From Taibaiella sp965229095 (GTDB taxonomy: Bacteria > Bacteroidota > Bacteroidia > Chitinophagales > Chitinophagaceae), in the NCBI GenBank assembly GCA_965229095.1, contig OZ245855.1, forward strand, positions 930,001 through 994,000: a stretch of 64,000 nt of DNA, in the 5' to 3' direction. Of this stretch, positions 8,455 to 17,009 are shown piece by piece. The number at the start of each line of letters is the position of its first letter. Position 1 is the first letter of the stretch. Both the position numbers and the translations under genes were made by a program. The notes beneath the pieces are model-generated. The model did not search any database. It saw only the letters and a list, made by a program, of their open reading frames with translations, and had not been told where the DNA came from.

Positions 8455-8928
8455 TTAGCTATTCCGGATCAGGTTTTTCAACAGCACGATCTGTCCCAGG
8501 TGGTAATGGGCATGTTCTACAACACCATGTAACTGCCGGTAATAAACCGATGAATTTTCATTTTCCAGTATGGGCTTATCCAATAGTGTATCGGGTACCT
8601 TCCTGATTGCCGCTGCCAGGGTTCTGGCCGATTGCAGATTATCCTCCTTGAGCTGCTGCCATTCAGCTTCGTTATGCAAGGGAGGCCTGTCGAAACCATT
8701 CGCTTCTCCAATATGGGGATTGGTGCCACCCAGGCGGCTTTCGATCACCTTGTTGTAGAAAGTAATATGATGTAGCAGCGAGGCAATGGTATTAGGTGAA
8801 GCCTGTGTCCGCATAATCGCTTCTTCCAGGCGTACATCTTCCAGGGTTTTGCTGATCCACACTTCTGTCCAATTTTCCCCGAAATGTACTTCCAGTAAAT
8901 GCCGGGCAATCGTTTCCGTAATATGCAT
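8455..8928 (-). CDS. DinB superfamily protein
   Basis: A 157-residue, all-helical protein of the DinB/YfiT-like four-helix-bundle superfamily. These proteins usually bind a divalent metal through three His residues, and many act as thiol-dependent transferases. Candidate ligands are the His pair in SLLHHITFYNKV near residue 52 and the HAHYHLGQIVLLKNL motif near the C-terminus. The C-terminal H-x(3)-HLGQI phrase is the best family mark. Substrate and partner thiol are unknown. It is divergent from uvrC with only a short spacer, but no functional link is implied. Confidence 0.8.
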   Translation of the reverse strand: MHITETIARHLLEVHFGENWTEVWISKTLEDVRLEEAIMRTQASPNTIASLLHHITFYNKVIESRLGGTNPHIGEANGFDRPPLHNEAEWQQLKEDNLQSARTLAAAIRKVPDTLLDKPILENENSSVYYRQLHGVVEHAHYHLGQIVLLKNLIRNS

Positions 8929-9009
8929 ATTCTGTTTTTGATTAATATTCTTGTTTTAATGCAGCCATAAAGCTATTGCTAACACCTTTTCGTAGAAATT
9001 GTTTTGAGC

Positions 9010-9017
9010 TATCTTTG
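9010..9017 (+). promoter_or_regulatory. uvrC -7 element (TATCTTTG), decides the start codon
   Basis: An exact TAnnTTTG match lying inside the longer open frame that begins at 9004. Transcription should begin near 9020, so translation must use the ATG at 9037. Confidence 0.65.
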
Positions 9018-9036
9018 TTTGGCATTTTCATACCGC

Positions 9037-10851
9037 ATGACAAGAGAAAAATTTCAACAGGACATAGCTTCTACGCTTCCCCATGCCCCGGGTATTTACC
9101 GGTATTACGGGCAAGATAAGAAGATACTGTATGTGGGCAAAGCGAAGGACCTGCGCAAGAGGGTGACTTCTTATTTTGTGAAACAACACGACAATCGCAA
9201 AACCACCCGGCTGGTATCGCTTATCGATACGATAGAATGGACCATTACCAATAACGAACATGATGCTTTCCTGCTGGAAAATTCGCTGATCAAGCACTTC
9301 AGGCCTATGTACAACATCGATCTGAAGGATGATAAAAGTTACCCTTACGTGGTGATCCGGAAGGAGAATTTCCCGAGGGTGTACCTTACCCGCCGTCTCA
9401 TCAGGGATGGTTCCGAATACATAGGCCCCTTTACCAGTGTGTTTATTGTAAAGGAATTATTGGCTATGATCAAAGAAACAATTCCATTGCGTACCTGCGG
9501 CCTTAACCTTACTCCCGGTAATATAAATCGCGGCAAATTCAAAGTATGTCTGGAATATCACCTGGGCAATTGCGGAGGGCCTTGCGAAGCTTACCAGAGC
9601 GAAGCGGATTATAAAGCAAGTATCGACTCAATAAGACAATTGGTAAAAGGTAATCTGGGGCCTGTACTTAATGCTTTAAAAGAAGAGATGAATACCCATG
9701 TGGCTAACCTCGACTTTGAAAAAGCCCAGCAATTGAAGTTGAAGATACAGGGCCTGCAACGCTACCAGAGTAAATCAACGGTGATCAGCAGCCACCTGAT
9801 CAATACGGATGTAGCAAGCATCATTGCCCAGGAAGAAGATGCCTATGTCAATTATATGGTCGTTACTGAAGGGAAGATCATCCATAGCAAGAGCATTTAT
9901 ATCGAAAAGAAACTGGACGAAAGCCCTGAAGAGATGCTGGCTTTTGCATTGGCCTTCCTGAAACCTAAATTCCAGAGTACTTCCAGGGAGATCGTAGTGC
10001 CTTTTCCCGTGGATACGGAAGAGGACAATTTGCTGATCACAGTACCGGTTGCAGGCGACAAGAAAAAGCTTCTGGACCTGAGTTTCAAAAATGCGGAATA
10101 CTTCAAGCAGGAACAGCAGCAAAAGAAACGCCTGCTGCTCAAAGACCGGACCACAGAGGATCGGCAGGAAATATTGGAACAGTTGCAGGACGACCTGCAA
10201 TTGACGGAGCTGCCGGCACATATCGAATGCTTTGATAACTCCAACTTCCAGGGTAGCTTCCCAGTGGCCGCTATGGTATGTTTTAAAAACGGGATCCCTT
10301 CCAAAAAAGATTACCGGCATTTCCACATCAAAACGGTTGAAGGCATCAATGACTTTGCATCTATGTCGGAAATAGTAAAGCGCCGTTACAAGCGGCTGTT
10401 GGAGGAAGACCAGCCTTTCCCGCAATTGGTGATCATAGATGGGGGCAAAGGACAGTTGGGAGCCGCCATGCAAAGCATCGAAGAGCTGGGACTCACGGGC
10501 AGGATGACGGTTGTGGGGCTGGCCAAAAGGGAAGAGAGCATTTTCTACCCCGGTGATAAAGATCCCCTGCAACTGCCTTATAATGGCCAGAGCCTGTTAT
10601 TGATCCGCAGGATAAGAGATGAGGTGCACCGCTTCGGTATTACCTTTCACCGCGATACACGCAGTAAAGGGACGATCAAAAATGAACTGGAAGATATCCC
10701 GGGTATTGGCGGAAAAACAGCACAGACGTTATTACAAACTTACCGCTCTGTAGCCAGGGTAAAAGAAATGACTTTAAGAGAGCTGACGATGAGCATAGGC
10801 GCTTCCAAAGCCCGGATCGTTTATAATTATTTTCATCCCGAAGAAGCATAG
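9037..10851 (+). CDS. uvrC: Excinuclease ABC subunit C (UvrC)
   Basis: The dual-incision nuclease of nucleotide excision repair; it acts with the UvrA/UvrB damage complex and cuts on both sides of the lesion. About 604 residues from the ATG at 9037, normal length. Domains in order: N-terminal GIY-YIG nuclease (APGIY near 17-21, ILYVGKAKDLRKRV near 30-43), a Cys-rich linker (CLEYHLGNCGGPC), the UVR segment near 195-230, an RNase H-like second nuclease (CFDNSNFQGSFPVAAMV and IIDGGKGQLGAAM), and a C-terminal helix-hairpin-helix (DIPGIGGKTAQTLL). The frame extends 11 codons upstream, but the promoter lies inside that extension. It is transcribed alone and ends at a strong terminator. Confidence 0.97.
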   Translation: MTREKFQQDIASTLPHAPGIYRYYGQDKKILYVGKAKDLRKRVTSYFVKQHDNRKTTRLVSLIDTIEWTITNNEHDAFLLENSLIKHFRPMYNIDLKDDKSYPYVVIRKENFPRVYLTRRLIRDGSEYIGPFTSVFIVKELLAMIKETIPLRTCGLNLTPGNINRGKFKVCLEYHLGNCGGPCEAYQSEADYKASIDSIRQLVKGNLGPVLNALKEEMNTHVANLDFEKAQQLKLKIQGLQRYQSKSTVISSHLINTDVASIIAQEEDAYVNYMVVTEGKIIHSKSIYIEKKLDESPEEMLAFALAFLKPKFQSTSREIVVPFPVDTEEDNLLITVPVAGDKKKLLDLSFKNAEYFKQEQQQKKRLLLKDRTTEDRQEILEQLQDDLQLTELPAHIECFDNSNFQGSFPVAAMVCFKNGIPSKKDYRHFHIKTVEGINDFASMSEIVKRRYKRLLEEDQPFPQLVIIDGGKGQLGAAMQSIEELGLTGRMTVVGLAKREESIFYPGDKDPLQLPYNGQSLLLIRRIRDEVHRFGITFHRDTRSKGTIKNELEDIPGIGGKTAQTLLQTYRSVARVKEMTLRELTMSIGASKARIVYNYFHPEEA

Positions 10852-10864
10852 GTCTTATACTGCC

Positions 10865-10904
10865 ATAACCAATTGGGCAAGCCTTAGCTTGCCTAATTGG
10901 TTAT
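10865..10904. terminator. Bidirectional terminator between uvrC and the OstA-like gene
   Basis: ATAACCAATTGGGCAAGC, a 4-nt loop and GCTTGCCTAATTGGTTAT form an 18-bp stem with one mismatch between convergent genes. Confidence 0.75.
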
Positions 10905-10908
10905 TCTA

Positions 10909-13125
10909 TTAATGTATTTCTTTAAGCTGTATAGTATGGGTACTATCATTTTGCCCGGTGTCTTCAGGCAGGGTAGGCGCCTGTTCCGATATTTCCCCGG
11001 AGCCTTCTGTTTTGAGCAATTGCGGTGCAAAAGGCCTCGTAGTGGTTTTAAGGAATTCTTCCAGGGTTTTCGGTCTTAACTTTTCTTCCCAGGAAAAACG
11101 GCTCAGGTGCAGGGTTGATGGGGTAACATCTTTCATGGGGGTGGTCTTTTGCTCTACATCTTTACGGTAATAAATACGGTCGATAGCTTCGTTCTCAAAC
11201 AATACTTCTATGCGTTCGCTTTTGGCCTCGCTGCTGCCTACGTAAGCGCTATCTTCGTCTTTGATAAAATAGATACTCGAAGCATTGGGTTCGGCAATCA
11301 TGGAATCCATTTTGTTGTTGCGGAGATATCCCCTGATGGTATTGCCTTGTATCTGGTCAAACATCTGGGCCTTTTCCGGTCCCGAGCGTGTAGCCATAAT
11401 AGCATTCCTGGGTACATGTACTTCCTTAAGCTTGCTGCTATCGGTGCGCAAATAGATCATATCTCCTTTTAACTGGCTGTTGCGTGGCCAGAGCACCGGG
11501 CCGATATACATACGTAATACGGAATCTACCTGGGAATAACGAATGCTGTCACATTTACCCTGCAGGGAGTCGGAGTAGATCAGTACATTCCGGTAACCAA
11601 CAAAATACCTGGGGGCAGCCGTGTCGGCTTCGTCGGGCGTATTGTTATAGCTCAGGCTTGCGGAATCCAATTTGCGTCGTTGTTCCAATGGTGTAGCAAG
11701 AGCTGTTGTGGCGGTATCAGTCCCGATTGTTAGCCGTTGGGTTTCCACATTCTTTCTCTTATAAACCATGGCATCCATTTTCCGTTTCATCTCTTCTATC
11801 ACAGAAAGCTTTGCATCGGGGATACTATCCTTTGCCGGTGCAGTGAGAGACTTCAGGCTATCAATGCCTGTAGGATGTTCCGCTGGCTTTACAGAAGGGG
11901 CTGCAGCCACATCGATACTATCAAGATCATCCAGGGGAATAAGCCCTGATGTAAAGGAAGTATCCTTGGCATTCAATATACCCAGGCTATCCGTAGCCGT
12001 GCTATCCTTACCTATGACCAGGCTATCCTTTGCAAAGAGGCTATCCCTGTTTACTGCGGCACTGATGATGTCTGCTGTACGCTGCAGACTATCTTGTGCG
12101 CTCAGTACCTTTTTATAGCTGGGATCAGGAGCACTGTAGAGGGTGTCGAACTGTATGAACAGGCTGTCATCGATATCTGTTTTTTTCAGTAAAGGCTTTT
12201 GGTAAGCCAATAATGTTTTATAAATCTCATTATAAATAGCATAGCCGCAATACATGGTAGACTTCATACCGGTATCGATGGCAATCACTTTACCTATAGC
12301 TATCGCATATCCTGTATTACGGTCATAATCCAAAGTGTCGGCCTCTGTATATTGCGCCTGGTTAAGGATAGAGGCGCGGTCGACGAAATGTGCCACCCGC
12401 TTTTTCGTATTATATACGCCATTGCTCGTTTGCAGCACCGATTTATCATTGGTGACCACAGAAGGGCCAAAGAAACGGACTATCTCTGTAGTCGTATTAT
12501 AACCAAGATCGGTGGAAATCGCACGATAATCGGGGTCAATCACAATCACATCGCCTATAAACCGGGCGTCCTTTGTCTTCATGTTATAAACACCGGTATT
12601 GCTTTCCAGGATTGTACCCTTGCTTTGCAGGTACCCCCTTTTTTTATAGCGGCCTACCTTGGTATTCATATTGTACTCAATTTCCCGCGACCATAACGTA
12701 TTTACCTTGCCATCGTACAACTGTACTTCACGCTCGGGCTGATCGGCCCGCATATATACAATTTTGGTCGCACCGTTGTAGCGCATATAATCGGCTGCAG
12801 CTTCCGTAAGGTCGGCCTGGCGTACCACCACATCACCAAAAGCCTCCAGGCTGTTTCGTTTCGTGTAAAAATAAGCGCTGTCGCAATAGAGGGTATCGGA
12901 GCCGTGCAGCAATTTTACATTGCCTTTGAGTTTATGTACCGAATTGGTATCATTCTGCATAAACTCGCCGTATTCGTTTTCAAGAATCCGGATCAGGGTC
13001 GTTTTACTACTGTCCTTACTTGCTTTTTGTCCTGCCGACCGGAAAGGATGCAGCAATACGATCAGCAAAAAAAATAAATATAGCGCAGGGCCCGGGCCCA
13101 TACTGATTTTGTTTAACGGGGGCAT
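10909..13125 (-). CDS. OstA/LptA-like LPS transport protein
   Basis: A large periplasmic protein of the OstA-like family. The open frame reaches up to 13182 (757 residues), but the signal peptide is better started at the Met near 13125 (MPPLNK). The hydrophobic run ALYLFFLLIVLLHPF is then followed by a cleavage region. From about residue 40 it has the beta-jellyroll repeat of OstA/LptA: repeated YDGKVNTL, LESNTGVYNMKTKDARF, LQTSNGVYNTKKRVAHF and YRNVLIYSDSLQGKCDS units. These domains bridge LPS from the inner to the outer membrane. A central linker (roughly 380-500) is rich in Ser, Thr, Ala and Asp and is likely disordered. The protein is much longer than LptA of Proteobacteria, as is common in Bacteroidota. 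Confidence 0.8.
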   Translation of the reverse strand: MPPLNKISMGPGPALYLFFLLIVLLHPFRSAGQKASKDSSKTTLIRILENEYGEFMQNDTNSVHKLKGNVKLLHGSDTLYCDSAYFYTKRNSLEAFGDVVVRQADLTEAAADYMRYNGATKIVYMRADQPEREVQLYDGKVNTLWSREIEYNMNTKVGRYKKRGYLQSKGTILESNTGVYNMKTKDARFIGDVIVIDPDYRAISTDLGYNTTTEIVRFFGPSVVTNDKSVLQTSNGVYNTKKRVAHFVDRASILNQAQYTEADTLDYDRNTGYAIAIGKVIAIDTGMKSTMYCGYAIYNEIYKTLLAYQKPLLKKTDIDDSLFIQFDTLYSAPDPSYKKVLSAQDSLQRTADIISAAVNRDSLFAKDSLVIGKDSTATDSLGILNAKDTSFTSGLIPLDDLDSIDVAAAPSVKPAEHPTGIDSLKSLTAPAKDSIPDAKLSVIEEMKRKMDAMVYKRKNVETQRLTIGTDTATTALATPLEQRRKLDSASLSYNNTPDEADTAAPRYFVGYRNVLIYSDSLQGKCDSIRYSQVDSVLRMYIGPVLWPRNSQLKGDMIYLRTDSSKLKEVHVPRNAIMATRSGPEKAQMFDQIQGNTIRGYLRNNKMDSMIAEPNASSIYFIKDEDSAYVGSSEAKSERIEVLFENEAIDRIYYRKDVEQKTTPMKDVTPSTLHLSRFSWEEKLRPKTLEEFLKTTTRPFAPQLLKTEGSGEISEQAPTLPEDTGQNDSTHTIQLKEIH

Positions 13126-13459
13126 ACTGATGAACAGCCTTCCTGTTTGATGATGACTAAAAAACCAATGCTTACAACACATTTATACCTGGCATGGTAA
13201 GCAAACGGGATATTGACTTATTTGTGTTGGTAAGGGGCAGTTTTTTTCCGGATAAACAGAACTTTCTTTTTCATTTAACAGAAAAACGGTTGCTCCTGCT
13301 AATTAAATCATAATATAATTAATATGGCACCATTATTGCCCCTATACTGTATAGCGGCAAAGATAACAACAATTAGATGTTCTTATCGAAGCAAATGCGA
13401 TAGAATTTATAGCGCCGCCACCGTATTCCATATTTTATCACCGTCTAAATTCAATTATT

Positions 13460-14854
13460 ATGAAACGTTTCCACGCAAACCATCTACAGAAGTATCCTTT
13501 CTTCAAGACAGCATTCATGATCGTTGCAGCAGGAACAGGTGTAGTACCGGCACTGGCGCAACAAAGTAATATGAGCAGCACCACCTATCCATTCACGGGC
13601 ACTTCCGGATTCCGGACGTGGTCGATAGGGATACACGCAGGCGCCCTGGCCGCTGTAGCACCTATCGGGGGGAGCAATGACTTTACCCATTGGAAGCCTA
13701 CGCTGGGATATGGTCTTTACCTGAAAAAACAGGTCAGCCATATGTTAGGTATCCAGGCCGAATTCCTGAAAGGCTCTCTAAGCGGCGATAACTCGAAAAA
13801 TCTGGGCAATGGGCAACCGCCCAACAGGGCATATTCTTCGTTTACAACAGACCTTAACTGGTCTGCAGGTCTTAGCGGGACCATCAGTTTTGGCAATATC
13901 AATTTTTTGTATGAGAAAATCGTGGTTGTTCCCTATCTCTCTGTAGGTGCGGGCCTCGTAGCGTACAACCCCAGGCCGGTATATGCCGCTACCAATACCG
14001 AATTCAATTATAAACCCGAAGGCAGTGTTAAAGAGCTGTATATCCCCATTGGTGCGGGGCTTAAATTTAAGGCTGCCCAGGGCGTCAATATCGATATTGG
14101 CTACCGGATGAACTTTGTAGATGGCGATAACCTGGATGGTTATAACTATGGCCCGCAGAAGGATCGCTTTTCATATGCTTTTGCCGGCATTGAATTTGCC
14201 TTCGGCAAAAAATCCAAACCCCAGCTACAAATGAATAACCCTGCCGCACGGCTGCGGGACCAGTTCGTACAGGATAATCTGGCCCTGCAAGCGGCTCTGG
14301 ATAAGCAGCTCCGGGAAAGCGAGCAAAAGAATACCGCAAAAGTGGAAGCGATGCAAAATGAATTGAACCAATTTAAACAGGACAGCGACGGCGACGGTGT
14401 TTCCGATTATTTTGATAAATGTCCCGGAACTGCCCCCGGAACAAAAGTAGATGGTACCGGTTGCCCCCTTCCTGTAGCTAAACCACCCGTTATCGTGGTT
14501 ACAGAAGAAGACCGCAGAATCGTAGATGAGGCCATTAAAAATCTTGAGTTTGACCTGGGCAAAGCCACTATACGAGGCACTTCCTTTCCCAGCCTCGACC
14601 GTGTAGCCGATATACTGGTCAAGAAAAACTTTAGCCTGAAGTTGGCCGGCCATACCGATAACATAGGTTCTGATGCGGCCAATCTTAAACTATCCAAAGA
14701 CCGCGCCGAGGCGGTAAAAGCCTACCTGGTTAACCATGGGGCCAATCCTTCCCGTATAGAAGCAACCGGCTATGGCAAATCTCAGCCTATTACCTCCAAC
14801 AAGACCGCTGCCGGACGGCAGAAGAACCGTAGGGTAGAGTTTACCTTGTACTGA
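13460..14854 (+). CDS. OmpA-family outer membrane protein with TSP3 repeat
   Basis: A 464-residue outer membrane protein that links the membrane to peptidoglycan. It has a signal peptide ending near ALAQ (residue 34), then an eight-stranded barrel-like region at 50-250. A predicted coiled-coil linker covers 262-307 (NPAARLRDQFVQDNL onwards). A thrombospondin type 3 calcium-binding repeat, DSDGDGVSDYFDKCPG, spans 308-323. The C-terminal OmpA peptidoglycan-binding domain covers 355-464, with GHTDNIGSDAAN near 397-408, LSKDRAEAVKAYL at 411-423 and GRQKNRRVEF at 452-461. It is transcribed alone and ends at a terminator. Confidence 0.93.
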   Translation: MKRFHANHLQKYPFFKTAFMIVAAGTGVVPALAQQSNMSSTTYPFTGTSGFRTWSIGIHAGALAAVAPIGGSNDFTHWKPTLGYGLYLKKQVSHMLGIQAEFLKGSLSGDNSKNLGNGQPPNRAYSSFTTDLNWSAGLSGTISFGNINFLYEKIVVVPYLSVGAGLVAYNPRPVYAATNTEFNYKPEGSVKELYIPIGAGLKFKAAQGVNIDIGYRMNFVDGDNLDGYNYGPQKDRFSYAFAGIEFAFGKKSKPQLQMNNPAARLRDQFVQDNLALQAALDKQLRESEQKNTAKVEAMQNELNQFKQDSDGDGVSDYFDKCPGTAPGTKVDGTGCPLPVAKPPVIVVTEEDRRIVDEAIKNLEFDLGKATIRGTSFPSLDRVADILVKKNFSLKLAGHTDNIGSDAANLKLSKDRAEAVKAYLVNHGANPSRIEATGYGKSQPITSNKTAAGRQKNRRVEFTLY

Positions 14855-14885
14855 TAAAGCAAATATCATTTCTGAAATGACATAA

Positions 14886-14917
14886 CAAAAGGGGCTGAAT
14901 ACCTTCAGCCCCTTTTG
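14886..14917. terminator. Bidirectional terminator between the OmpA and metB-like genes
   Basis: CAAAAGGGGCTGAA, a 4-nt loop and TTCAGCCCCTTTTG form a perfect 14-bp stem with T-runs on both strands between convergent genes. Confidence 0.85.
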
Positions 14918-14940
14918 CTTATTAAAAGAACGCCGGAACG

Positions 14941-16095
14941 TTATCCTATAGCGTGTTTCAGGTCTTCGATCAAGTCTTCGGCATCTTCGATACCTACACT
15001 CAAACGGATCAGGGAGTCGGGCAACCCATTTTTTATCCTTTCCTCGCGTGGTATAGAACCATGCGTCATAGTTGCCGGATGCCCGATCAGCGATTCTACG
15101 CCTCCCAGCGATTCTGCAAGGGCAAACAACTTCGTGCTCTTCAAAACCTGTACTGCTGCATCCATGCTATCTTCTTTCAAAACAAAAGAGATCATACCGC
15201 CGAAACCCCTCATTTGCTTTTTGGCGATAGCGTGATTAGGATGATCCTCAAAGCCTACCCATAACACTTTCGCGACTTTAGGATGGCTACGAAGAAAACG
15301 GGCTACCTTTTCACCATTCTCGCAATGACGATCCATGCGTACATGGAGGGTTTTAATCCCTCGCAGCACCAACCAGCAATCATGAGGGCCGGGTACGGCG
15401 CCGCAACTGTTCTGTATAAAGCGCAACTTTTCTTCTGTTTCATCATCATTCACGATCACGCAACCATGAACCACATCGCTATGACCACCTAAATATTTGG
15501 TTGCAGAATGCACTACGATATCAGCCCCCCAATCTAACGGATTCTGCAGGTAAGGAGAAGCGAAAGTATTGTCTACCACGGTTTTGATGCCATGCTTTTT
15601 AGCAATGGCGCTTACCGCTTCGATATCGATCACATTCAGCAAAGGATTCGTAGGTGTTTCCACCCAGATCATTTTTGTGTGCTCATTGATGTAGCCTGCT
15701 ACGTGGGAAGCATCATTCATCGGGATGAAATGAAATTTGATCCCGTATTGGGCAAATACCTTGGTAAAGATGCGGTACGTACCACCATACAGGTCGTTCG
15801 ACACCACCACTTCATCGCCGGGGCTTAGTAAACGGATAATGGCATCTGTTGCTGCCATACCACTACCAAAACAAAGCGCGTGCTTACCGTTCTCGATAGC
15901 CGCCAATGCATTCTGCAAAGCAGTACGCGTTGGGTTTTGCGTACGGGCATATTCATAGCCTTTATGATCGCCGGGAGCTGCCTGTACGTAGGTGGAAGTC
16001 TGATAGATAGGAGTCATAATGGCTCCTGTAGATGGGTCTGGTTCTACACCCGCATGAATTAATTTCGTGCCTCTTTTATATTGATGATCTGCCAT
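14941..16095 (-). CDS. metB: Trans-sulfuration enzyme (cystathionine gamma-synthase/lyase type)
   Basis: A pyridoxal-phosphate enzyme of the Cys/Met metabolism family, about 384 residues from the ATG at 16095 (MADHQYKRGTKLIHAG). The PLP lysine is Lys200 in SATKYLGGHSD. Other family marks are YEYARTQNPTR near 47-57, FGSGMAA near 76-82, ETPTNP near 146-151 and VDNTFASP near 174-181. It acts in the cytoplasm in methionine/cysteine interconversion. Gamma-synthase and gamma-lyase cannot be separated by eye, so the symbol is provisional. The frame extends 9 codons upstream, but the -7 promoter element at 16120-16127 overlaps that extension, which fixes the start at 16095. Confidence 0.9.
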   Translation of the reverse strand: MADHQYKRGTKLIHAGVEPDPSTGAIMTPIYQTSTYVQAAPGDHKGYEYARTQNPTRTALQNALAAIENGKHALCFGSGMAATDAIIRLLSPGDEVVVSNDLYGGTYRIFTKVFAQYGIKFHFIPMNDASHVAGYINEHTKMIWVETPTNPLLNVIDIEAVSAIAKKHGIKTVVDNTFASPYLQNPLDWGADIVVHSATKYLGGHSDVVHGCVIVNDDETEEKLRFIQNSCGAVPGPHDCWLVLRGIKTLHVRMDRHCENGEKVARFLRSHPKVAKVLWVGFEDHPNHAIAKKQMRGFGGMISFVLKEDSMDAAVQVLKSTKLFALAESLGGVESLIGHPATMTHGSIPREERIKNGLPDSLIRLSVGIEDAEDLIEDLKHAIG

Positions 16096-16119
16096 GAGTA
16101 CAATTGAATTAAAGAAGCG

Positions 16120-16127
16120 CAAAGGTA
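16120..16127 (-). promoter_or_regulatory. metB-like gene -7 element (TACCTTTG)
   Basis: An exact TAnnTTTG match on the minus strand. It predicts transcription from about 16117 and excludes the upstream ATG at 16122. Confidence 0.6.
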
Positions 16128-16187
16128 GTGAATATCAATGCTCTTTGCCCTAATATTTCCCCGGTTTAGGAATAATTTCTCTAAAAA

Positions 16188-16218
16188 TTGGAGGACTTTG
16201 CTTTTTTTTCTACTTTTG
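16188..16218 (+). promoter_or_regulatory. Promoter of tRNA-Arg
   Basis: TTG at 16188-16190, a 20-nt spacer and TACTTTTG at 16211-16218 match the Bacteroidota promoter. The tRNA begins 15 nt downstream. Confidence 0.65.
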
Positions 16219-16232
16219 CGCCCATCCAATAA

Positions 16233-16306
<74 letters not shown>

Positions 16307-16307
16307 C

Positions 16308-16335
16308 AAAGCTTTCCACATAGTGGAAGGCTTTT
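16308..16335 (+). terminator. Terminator of tRNA-Arg
   Basis: AAAGC-TTCCAC and GTGGAA-GGCTTTT form an imperfect stem followed by a T-rich tail, immediately after the tRNA. Confidence 0.7.
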
Positions 16336-16522
16336 CTTTTCAGACGAGCATCGAATGCTTGTCAAAAGCAAGGATGGAAAGGTTCCTTTGCATTTGCAAA
16401 GGCCTTATTGGTGCCCCAAACGGATGATTGAAAATAATCCAACCCGGTTAAAGAATTGAATTCAGGATCAATCGGACAATCCGGGTAGGGACAATTCAAA
16501 TCTTTATATGCCTGCCTTTTTC

Positions 16523-16927
16523 CTATCCCTTTAAACCAGGAAAATTCTTCAAATTCCTGCGGTAAACAGGTCCGTTCTCTTTGCTGTCTCCGACTGCCCA
16601 AACTGCCATTGCATATAGGACAGGTCTCAATGCTGTACCAGCTTTGGTCAAGCTATAGGTAACGTGCGGCGGCACTACAGGCAATGCCTTCCGGGATATC
16701 AAATTATCTGCTTCCAACTGCTTTAAATGTTGTATCAATACCTTTTCGGTAATAGAGGGAATGGATTTCCGCAAGTCATTGTAACGCTTGCTACCCGACA
16801 ATAACTGAAACAGGATGATCGGTTTCCAATAGCCGCCTATCTTCTCCATTACATAAGTAACGGGGCATTCCTGGAAAGCGGTCTTCTTGTTTTCCTGGAT
16901 GGTAGAACTTTCTTTTATCTTGGTCAT
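16523..16927 (-). CDS. HxlR-family transcriptional regulator
   Basis: A winged-helix regulator of the HxlR (MarR-like) family, about 134 residues from the ATG at 16927. Family marks are the N-terminal Cys in QECPVTYVMEKIGGYWKP, the recognition region RYNDLRKSIPSITEKVLIQHLKQLEADNLI, and the wing VTYSLTKAGTALRPVL. In related proteins (YodB, HypR) the N-terminal Cys senses electrophiles or oxidants, and here a Cys occupies that position. It is divergent from an NmrA-like reductase, and the spacer holds overlapping promoters and a TACT/AGTA dyad, so it probably controls that gene and itself. The longer open frame up to 17050 would run across the promoter. Confidence 0.92.
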   Translation of the reverse strand: MTKIKESSTIQENKKTAFQECPVTYVMEKIGGYWKPIILFQLLSGSKRYNDLRKSIPSITEKVLIQHLKQLEADNLISRKALPVVPPHVTYSLTKAGTALRPVLYAMAVWAVGDSKENGPVYRRNLKNFPGLKG

Positions 16928-16948
16928 GTACACATACTCTAGGGTAAG

Positions 16949-16982
16949 TACTTGTACAAAAGTAAGTGTCAATCTACTTTTG
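16949..16982. promoter_or_regulatory. Divergent promoters and HxlR-type operator
   Basis: TACTTTTG at 16975-16982 on the plus strand and TACTTTTG on the minus strand (16957-16964) are both exact TAnnTTTG elements. The minus one overlaps a TACT-N8-AGTA dyad (16949-16964) resembling the TACT-N7-AGTA sites known for YodB. Occupation would block the minus promoter and lie just upstream of the plus one. Confidence 0.55.
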
Positions 16983-17009
16983 TCAAAGAAAATACTAAAA
17001 ATCAATTTT

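Noticed and set aside
9004..9036. Upstream extension of uvrC (11 codons)
   Set aside because: Contains the -7 promoter element TATCTTTG; translation must start at 9037.
13324..13569. Small ORF upstream of the OmpA gene
   Set aside because: No coding character and it overlaps the start of the OmpA gene in another frame.
15900..16200. SAM riboswitch upstream of the metB-like gene
   Set aside because: The leader between the promoter (about 16117) and ATG (16095) is only about 20 nt, too short for a SAM riboswitch.
16362..16601. A 79-codon minus-strand ORF overlapping the end of the HxlR gene (CPYPDCPIDPEFNSLTGLDYF)
   Set aside because: It begins inside the HxlR gene, has no promoter or recognisable domain, and overlaps by about 79 nt. 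The text looks somewhat coding, but support is too weak.
16887..17009. Upstream extension of the NmrA-like gene
   Set aside because: Crosses the start of the divergent HxlR gene and both promoters.
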